Below, one piece after another: positions 58,577-64,000 of a stretch of 64,000 nt of DNA. Each line of letters starts with the position of its first letter. Position 1 is the stretch's first letter. The translations under genes and the position numbers were made by a program. The stretch spans positions 1-64,000 of the forward strand of contig CAJTPM010000003.1 of the NCBI GenBank assembly GCA_910578085.1, in the 5' to 3' direction. The notes under the pieces were generated by a model that ran no database searches, was not told the DNA's origin, and saw only the letters and a program-made list of their open reading frames with translations. Origin of the DNA: an uncultured Lachnospiraceae bacterium. GTDB taxonomy: Bacteria > Bacillota > Clostridia > Lachnospirales > Lachnospiraceae.

Positions 58577-60121
58577 ATGTACAGTACGGTAATATCAGGA
58601 GGTATCCGGGGAATCTACAGCTATCTGGTGCAGGTGGAGGTGGATACGGCCCAGGGGCTTCCGGGCTTCGAGATGGTGGGATATCTGGGCAGCGAGGTCA
58701 AGGAGGCGAAGGAGCGGGTACGGGTAGCCATGAAAAATGCGGGATATGTGATGCCTGCAGGAAAGATTACGGTCAATATTTCCCCGGCAGATATTCCCAA
58801 GGAAGGGACGGCCTATGATCTGCCGGTGGCGATAGCAGTTTTATGTTCCATGGAGATCGTACCGAAGGAGGCGCTGGAACACTTCCTGCTGATAGGAGAA
58901 TTGGGATTAAACGGGGAACTGCGTCCGGTGAGAGGGGTGCTCCCTATTGTGAGAAAGGCGAAAGCCGCAGGCTTTACGAGCTGTATCGTGCCGAAAGAAA
59001 ACGGGAACGAGGGGGCAGTGGTGAAGGGGATCGATGTATATGGGCTTACCTGCCTGCGGGAGGCCGCAGAGTTTTTGCAGCATTACAGGACGCCGCCCTG
59101 CGCGCCGGCGAGGGTAGATTTTGAGAAGCTTTTTTTGAGTGAGCAGGATAATCAGCCGGATTTTGGAGATATTCAGGGACAGGAAGGAGCGCGCCGGGCG
59201 GCGGAGATCGCGGCGGCAGGCTTTCACCATCTGTTGATGATCGGACCGCCGGGCAGCGGCAAAACAATGATCGCAAAGAGGATTCCTTCCATTTTACCTC
59301 CTATGAGCATGGAGGAGAGCCTGGAAGTGTCCACGATCTACTCTGTGGCAGGCCTGCTCAAGGAGAAGCAGTCTCTGGTGTGCAGGCGCCCCTTTTTAAA
59401 CCCTCACCATACTATATCGGAACATGCTCTGGCAGGGGGCGGCAGGGTGCCGCGGCCGGGGGTATTAAGTCTGGCGCACAGAGGAGTTCTGTTCCTGGAC
59501 GAACTGACAGAGTTTAAAAGGGCAACGCTGGAGATACTGCGCCAGCCTATGGAGGATAAGGAAGTGCAGATCGCCAGAAGCAGCGCCACCTTCACCTATC
59601 CTGCATCCTGCCTGGTCGTGGGGGCCATGAATCCCTGCCCCTGCGGCTATTATCCGGACAGGAACCAGTGCAGCTGCTCACCCCATGAAGTGAGCCGTTA
59701 TCTGTATAAGATCTCAGGGCCGGTGTTAGACCGGATGGATATTGTGACGGAGACAAAAAAGGTGGATATCGCAAAATTGAACGATGCAAAGGGTGGAGAA
59801 AGCAGCGCGGAAATATTAAAGAGGATCATGAGAGCGCGGAATATGCAAAAAAGACGCTTTGCCGGGACTGGTTTTCATTTTAATGCGGATATGGGGCCGG
59901 CCCAGGTGCGAAAATATTGCCCGCTGGGGGCAGAGGAGCGACAGATGATGGAGGATATGTTTTCTTCCATGAATCTGAGTGCAAGAGCATACCACAAGAT
60001 CATAAAAGTTGCCAGAACCATAGCGGATCTGGAGGGAGAGGAACTGATCAGGAGACACCATCTGGCGGAGGCGGCCTGTTACCGCAGGACAGACAGTAAA
60101 TACTGGGGGAGGAACAGGTGA
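58577..60121 (+). CDS. comM: YifB/ComM family Mg-chelatase-like AAA ATPase
   Basis: 514 residues. An N-terminal Lon-protease-like domain (LVQVEVDTAQGLPGFEMVGYLG), then AAA+ with LLMIGPPGSGKTMIAKRIPSILPP (Walker A) and LFLDELTEFKR (Walker B), and a C-terminal Mg-chelatase domain. ComM is a helicase promoting branch migration of incoming DNA in transformation. It lies 10 bases upstream of dprA, a functional partner. AAAGGCAG precedes the ATG. Confidence 0.94.
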   Translation: MYSTVISGGIRGIYSYLVQVEVDTAQGLPGFEMVGYLGSEVKEAKERVRVAMKNAGYVMPAGKITVNISPADIPKEGTAYDLPVAIAVLCSMEIVPKEALEHFLLIGELGLNGELRPVRGVLPIVRKAKAAGFTSCIVPKENGNEGAVVKGIDVYGLTCLREAAEFLQHYRTPPCAPARVDFEKLFLSEQDNQPDFGDIQGQEGARRAAEIAAAGFHHLLMIGPPGSGKTMIAKRIPSILPPMSMEESLEVSTIYSVAGLLKEKQSLVCRRPFLNPHHTISEHALAGGGRVPRPGVLSLAHRGVLFLDELTEFKRATLEILRQPMEDKEVQIARSSATFTYPASCLVVGAMNPCPCGYYPDRNQCSCSPHEVSRYLYKISGPVLDRMDIVTETKKVDIAKLNDAKGGESSAEILKRIMRARNMQKRRFAGTGFHFNADMGPAQVRKYCPLGAEERQMMEDMFSSMNLSARAYHKIIKVARTIADLEGEELIRRHHLAEAACYRRTDSKYWGRNR

Positions 60122-60134
60122 GGGAGAAGCAGTG

Positions 60135-61289
60135 ATGGAAGAACAGGAAAGAAGAGAGCAGGAAAAACCATATCAGTACTGGCTGATGAATATAAAAGGG
60201 CTGGGGAAAAAGAGAAAGCGGAAGCTGCTGCGGGAGTTTGGCAGTGCGGAAGAAATATACAGGGCATCTGAGGGAGTACTTCGGGCGGCAGCGGACGGGG
60301 CGGCAGAAAAAATCTTTGCTGCAAAAAAGGTCTGGAATATTTTGGAAGAATATGAAATGCTGTGCAGGCAGAAAATAAAGTTTACCTGTTGGGGAGATAA
60401 AGATTATCCGAAACGGCTTGAGGGGATTCCGGATGCACCGTTTTGTCTGTACTATTGGGGAAGCCTGCCCTCAGATGAGAAACCGGCGGTGGCACTGATC
60501 GGTGCGCGCGCATGTTCCGGGTATGGCGCCTATGCGGCCGGGGAGTTTGGTTCTAAACTGGCGCAGATGGGCATACAGATTATCAGTGGACTGGCCATGG
60601 GGATCGACGGAATCAGCCAGGAGGCGGCACTGGCAGCAGGAGGGGAGAGCTTTGGAGTGTTGGGCTGTGGGGTGGATATCTGTTATCCAAAGAGCAACCG
60701 CGCCATCTATGAAAGATGCAAAATACAGGGCGGGATTCTTTCGGAGTATCCGCCGGGAACAAAGCCGGCAGCCAGCCTTTTCCCGCCAAGAAACCGGATC
60801 ATCAGCGGCCTTTCTGATGTGGTGATCGTGGTGGAGGCGAGAGAGAAAAGCGGGACTCTTATCACTGTGGATATGGCGCTTGAACAGGGGCGGGAAGTGT
60901 TTGCTGTGCCGGGAAGGATCACGGATTCCCTGAGCAGGGGCTGCAATCAGCTTTTCAGACAGGGAGCGGGGGTTGCAGTCTCCCCGGTGGATATTCTGGA
61001 AGCGCTGTACGGTATAGAGGGATATAATAATATAGAAGAAACGGGTATGAAAAATCCAAAAAGTGAATCCGGAAAGAAAAAAGTATCTAAGTTATGTATG
61101 CTTTCCCCACAGGAAAAACAGGTGTATCAATATCTGGAAGTTTTACCAAAAACAGCGGAAGAACTCTGGAAACAAATGGGAAGAGTCCTGACGATTCAGG
61201 AGGTCATGAGTATTCTGGTGGAACTGTGCATCAAGGGTTTTGCAGGGCAGACTGCGGAGGGATATTGTCAAAAAGTCCTTGCAACTTAA
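60135..61289 (+). CDS. dprA: DNA-processing protein DprA
   Basis: 384 residues from the ATG at 60135 (a GTG three bases earlier is also possible). A Rossmann-like domain: VALIGARACSGYGAYAAGEFGSKLAQMGIQIISGLAMGIDG, and LFPPRNRIISGLSDVVIVVEAREKSGTLITVDMALEQGREVFAVPG (cited in parts of the same domain). A C-terminal winged helix of about 60 residues. It loads RecA on transforming single-stranded DNA. Followed by topA and codY, the usual Clostridia order. Confidence 0.95.
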   Translation: MEEQERREQEKPYQYWLMNIKGLGKKRKRKLLREFGSAEEIYRASEGVLRAAADGAAEKIFAAKKVWNILEEYEMLCRQKIKFTCWGDKDYPKRLEGIPDAPFCLYYWGSLPSDEKPAVALIGARACSGYGAYAAGEFGSKLAQMGIQIISGLAMGIDGISQEAALAAGGESFGVLGCGVDICYPKSNRAIYERCKIQGGILSEYPPGTKPAASLFPPRNRIISGLSDVVIVVEAREKSGTLITVDMALEQGREVFAVPGRITDSLSRGCNQLFRQGAGVAVSPVDILEALYGIEGYNNIEETGMKNPKSESGKKKVSKLCMLSPQEKQVYQYLEVLPKTAEELWKQMGRVLTIQEVMSILVELCIKGFAGQTAEGYCQKVLAT

Positions 61290-61389
61290 AAAAAAGTGGT
61301 GTATAGTGTTTGACGGTTGACGTATAAAAATGCAGGCAGAGCGTTCCGCAGAAAAAGATGCGGACAGACATTGCCGCACGGAGGTAGAA

Positions 61390-63474
61390 ATGGCGAAATA
61401 TCTGGTGATTGTGGAATCTCCCGCGAAAGTGAAGACGATCAAAAAATTCTTAGGAGCAAACTATGAGGTGATGGCCAGCAACGGGCATGTGCGTGATCTG
61501 CCCAAAAGTCAGCTTGGTTTTTCACCGGAGAATGATTTTGAATTGAAATATATTACGATCAGAGGAAAGGGAGATATCCTGGCAGCTCTGAGGAAAGAAG
61601 TGAAGAAAGCGGAAAAGATCTATCTGGCAACTGACCCGGATAGAGAGGGAGAAGCCATTTCCTGGCATTTATACTATGCGTTGAAACTGGAAGGAAAAAA
61701 GGTATACCGTATCACTTTTAACGAGATCACAAAAACCGCGGTGAAGGAAGCAATAAAGAATCCCCGAGAGATAGATATGAATTTGGTGGATGCCCAGCAG
61801 GTGAGGCGTGTGCTTGACCGTATGGTGGGTTACCGCATTTCCCCGGTGCTCTGGGCCAAAGTAAAGAGAGGACTTTCGGCTGGAAGGGTACAGTCGGCGG
61901 CGCTTCGGATCATCTGTGAGAGAGAAGAGGAAATCAATGCCTTTGTACCGGAAGAGTACTGGAGCCTGGATGCGGTATTGGATATAGCCGGGGAAAAGAA
62001 ACCGCTCCTTGCAAAGTATCATGGCTGTGGAGAAAAAAAGGCCATTATAAAGAATGAGAAACAGCTTCAGGATATTCTGAAAAATCTTGAAAATGCAGAC
62101 TGGAAGATCACGGATAAAAAATCCGGAGAAAGGACAAAGAAGGCGCCTCTTCCTTTTACAACCTCCACATTACAGCAGGAGGCCAGCAAAGTGTTAAATT
62201 TTTCCACCCAGAAGACCATGCGCATTGCGCAGCAGTTGTACGAGGGTGTGGATATCAAAGGAAACGGTACAGTGGGTGTGATCACTTACCTGCGTACTGA
62301 CTCCACGAGAGTTTCAGAGGAGGCTTCGTTAGCTGCGGCAAAATACATTGAGGAGAATTATGGTACAGCCTATATGGCGAAGCAAGTGCAGGAAAAAAAG
62401 AGCGGGCGCAAAATTCAGGATGCCCATGAGGCGATCCGCCCTACGGATATTGCAAGAACACCTGCGGATCTGAAAGATTCTCTGAGCAGGGATCAGTTCC
62501 GTCTGTATCAGCTGATCTGGAAACGTTTTACAGCGAGCCGTATGAATGGCGCCATATATGAGACGACTTCGGTGAAGATCGATGCCGCCGGAGAACGTTT
62601 CAGTGTTTCGGCCAGCAAATTAAAGTTTGACGGATTCTTAAGCGTGTATACCCGGGAGGAGGACAGGGAAGAGACTGCGGTGATTTCCGGGAATCTGGAC
62701 AGGGGGACCAAACTTGCCTTAAAGGAACTTCAGTATAAACAGCACTTTACTCAGCCGCCGGCACATTATACGGAAGCCTCGGTGGTCAGGGCGCTGGAGG
62801 AGCAGGGAATAGGCAGACCCAGTACCTATGCGCCGACACTCACAACACTGCTTGCCAGAAGATATATTGTAAAGGAGAACAAAAATATCTATGTGACGGA
62901 GATCGGTGAAGTGGTGGATAAGATGATGCGGGAAGCCTTCCCGACCATCGTTGATGTAAATTTCACGGCTAATATGGAGACGCTGCTTGATGGCGTTGAG
63001 CTGGGAGATGTGGACTGGAAGACTATTATCAGGAATTTCTACCCGGATCTGGACGAAGCGGTGAAAAAGGCTGAGAAACAGCTGGAGGAAGTGGAAATAA
63101 AGGACGAACTGTCGGAAGAATACTGTGATATATGTGGCAGACAGATGGTCATCAAATACGGCCCTCATGGCAGATTCCTTGCATGTCCCGGTTTTCCGGA
63201 CTGCAAAAATACAAAGCCCTATTTTGAGAAGATCGGTGTCGCCTGCCCTGAGTGCGGTGGGGATATCGTGATGAAAAAGACCAGAAAAGGACGAAAATAT
63301 TATGGCTGCATCAATAATCCGGAGTGTGACTTTATGGTGTGGCAGAAACCTTCGGGAGTACTGTGCGAAAAATGCGGCAGTATGATGGTAGAGAAGGGAA
63401 ATAAACTGGTCTGCTCCGGGGAGGGCTGTGGAAATGTGGCAGATAAACCGGCGCATCAGCAATCAGAGGAATAA
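61390..63474 (+). CDS. topA: DNA topoisomerase I
   Basis: 694 residues from the ATG at 61390 (GGAGGTAG upstream); the frame is open 60 bases further up without a start signal. Toprim: YLVIVESPAKVKTIKKFLG and DPDREGEAISWHL; catalytic tyrosine in VGVITYLRTDSTRV. Three zinc-binding motifs at the C-terminus: CDICGRQ...CPGFPDC, CPECGG...CINNPEC and CEKCGS...CSGEGC. It relaxes negative supercoils. Likely co-transcribed with codY. Confidence 0.97.
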   Translation: MAKYLVIVESPAKVKTIKKFLGANYEVMASNGHVRDLPKSQLGFSPENDFELKYITIRGKGDILAALRKEVKKAEKIYLATDPDREGEAISWHLYYALKLEGKKVYRITFNEITKTAVKEAIKNPREIDMNLVDAQQVRRVLDRMVGYRISPVLWAKVKRGLSAGRVQSAALRIICEREEEINAFVPEEYWSLDAVLDIAGEKKPLLAKYHGCGEKKAIIKNEKQLQDILKNLENADWKITDKKSGERTKKAPLPFTTSTLQQEASKVLNFSTQKTMRIAQQLYEGVDIKGNGTVGVITYLRTDSTRVSEEASLAAAKYIEENYGTAYMAKQVQEKKSGRKIQDAHEAIRPTDIARTPADLKDSLSRDQFRLYQLIWKRFTASRMNGAIYETTSVKIDAAGERFSVSASKLKFDGFLSVYTREEDREETAVISGNLDRGTKLALKELQYKQHFTQPPAHYTEASVVRALEEQGIGRPSTYAPTLTTLLARRYIVKENKNIYVTEIGEVVDKMMREAFPTIVDVNFTANMETLLDGVELGDVDWKTIIRNFYPDLDEAVKKAEKQLEEVEIKDELSEEYCDICGRQMVIKYGPHGRFLACPGFPDCKNTKPYFEKIGVACPECGGDIVMKKTRKGRKYYGCINNPECDFMVWQKPSGVLCEKCGSMMVEKGNKLVCSGEGCGNVADKPAHQQSEE

Positions 63475-63590
63475 TCAGAGGGGATTTGTGGAATAAGTCG
63501 GAAAATATTTGCATTATAGAGAATAATATGATAAAATAAGGAATATTTTGTTGAAATAGTGATGTGGTAAACGGATTGTAGAGGTAATTT

Positions 63591-64000
63591 GTGGGCAGCA
63601 GTGTACAGTTATTGGATAAGACGAGAAAAATAGGAAAATTATTGCACAACAATAATTCCAGCAAGGTGGTTTTCAACGATATCTGCAGGGTAATGAAGGA
63701 CATTTTGAATTCCAATGTCCTCGTGATCAGCAGAAAGGGGAAAGTGCTGGGAGTAGGGGAGTTGTCGGGGATAAGGCCCCTTGATGTGCTGCTCTCCGAC
63801 AATGTGGGGAAATTTGTGGACAGTATGTTAAACGAGAGGCTGCTTGGAGTTCTTTCCACAAAGGAAAATGTAAATCTGGAGACTCTTGGCTTTGAAGAGC
63901 AGACGGCCAAAAAGTATGAAGCGTTAATTTCCCCCATTGAGATAGCCGGTGAAAGACTGGGAACGCTGTTCATTTACAAAGAGGATGAGACATATGATAT
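63591..64000 (+). CDS. codY: GTP-sensing transcriptional repressor CodY (5' part)
   Basis: Partial at the window end. A GTG at 63591 behind AGAGG gives SSVQLLDKTRKIGKLLHNNNSSKVVFNDICRVMKDIL, then SNVLVISRKGKVLGVGELSG, and a GAF domain with NERLLGVLSTKENVNLETLGF. 136 residues are visible of about 260. It represses nutrient and virulence genes in response to branched-chain amino acids and GTP. The C-terminal winged helix is beyond the window. Confidence 0.92.
   Translation, partial: MGSSVQLLDKTRKIGKLLHNNNSSKVVFNDICRVMKDILNSNVLVISRKGKVLGVGELSGIRPLDVLLSDNVGKFVDSMLNERLLGVLSTKENVNLETLGFEEQTAKKYEALISPIEIAGERLGTLFIYKEDETYD

Noticed and set aside
62719..63462. Minus-strand open frame of 247 codons over topA
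   Set aside because: Antisense of the conserved topoisomerase and zinc-finger region.

Overview
The window is about 64 kb of chromosome from a spore-forming, Gram-positive Clostridia, most likely a gut Lachnospiraceae. The basis is the presence of gpr-spoIIP, a SigK-type sigma factor, the comM-dprA-topA-codY order, families common in that group (DUF4317, DUF1836, Rpn-type relics, Mbeg1-like), AGGAGG-type ribosome binding sites and sigma-A promoters. The genus cannot be fixed from the sequence alone.

Layout. (1) 0.1-3.8 kb: a large secreted surface protein with a Pro-Thr-Glu wall-spanning repeat and a multi-helix C-terminus in place of an LPXTG anchor; then an internally deleted Rpn-family relic. 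(2) 4.5-6.6 kb: a redox island with a Crp/Fnr regulator, thioredoxin, a ferredoxin and a 4Fe-4S membrane protein. The two target promoters carry the same palindrome at the same distance from the -10 box. (3) 6.7-11.0 kb: carAB. (4) 11.0-13.1 kb: AT-rich accessory DNA with broken genes and a DUF6994-like gene. (5) 13.2-19.4 kb: a beta-glucoside operon (RNA antiterminator leader, PTS IIBCA, GH1, LicT-type antiterminator, FGGY kinase). (6) 19.5-27.4 kb: regulator/transporter and regulator/flavoprotein modules (MarR-MATE, TetR with two flavodoxin-fold proteins), each with a large palindromic operator, an orphan GHKL kinase, and YerC. (7) 27.5-36.8 kb: genes of mostly unknown role (DUF1836, SARP-like response regulator, DUF3810, Mbeg1-like, DUF4317, DUF3048, zinc-ribbon, TPM), a tRNA-Leu, and two copies of a composite three-hairpin element placed just 5' of genes. 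(8) 36.8-40.3 kb: eroded mobile DNA and an intact two-component system whose ABC transporter has been deleted to a stump. (9) 40.5-46.2 kb: a vanG-type cluster (vanR, vanS, vanW, D-Ala-D-Ser ligase, hexapeptide acyltransferase, cytosolic racemase) without any recognisable VanXY/VanX/VanY dipeptidase or VanT membrane domain. (10) 46.1-48.4 kb: MerR/MATE pair and a membrane-protein stub. (11) 48.4-51.2 kb: rpsT, gpr, spoIIP. (12) 51.2-53.4 kb: gene graveyard (response regulator, GH2, AAA ATPase) around an ArsR-type regulator and an 81-nt structured element. (13) 53.4-64 kb: housekeeping run lepA, hemW, sigK, small alarmone synthetase, comM, dprA, topA, and the start of codY.

The observations I would follow first are the composite repeat with a conserved loop and differing but still pairing stems (27.6 and 33.4 kb), the twin -41 Crp/Fnr operators, and the rearranged vanG-type cluster. 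Starts were moved from the longest open frame where a ribosome binding site or family alignment argued for it; these choices are noted in each entry. Family names are from memory of conserved motifs, without database searches.
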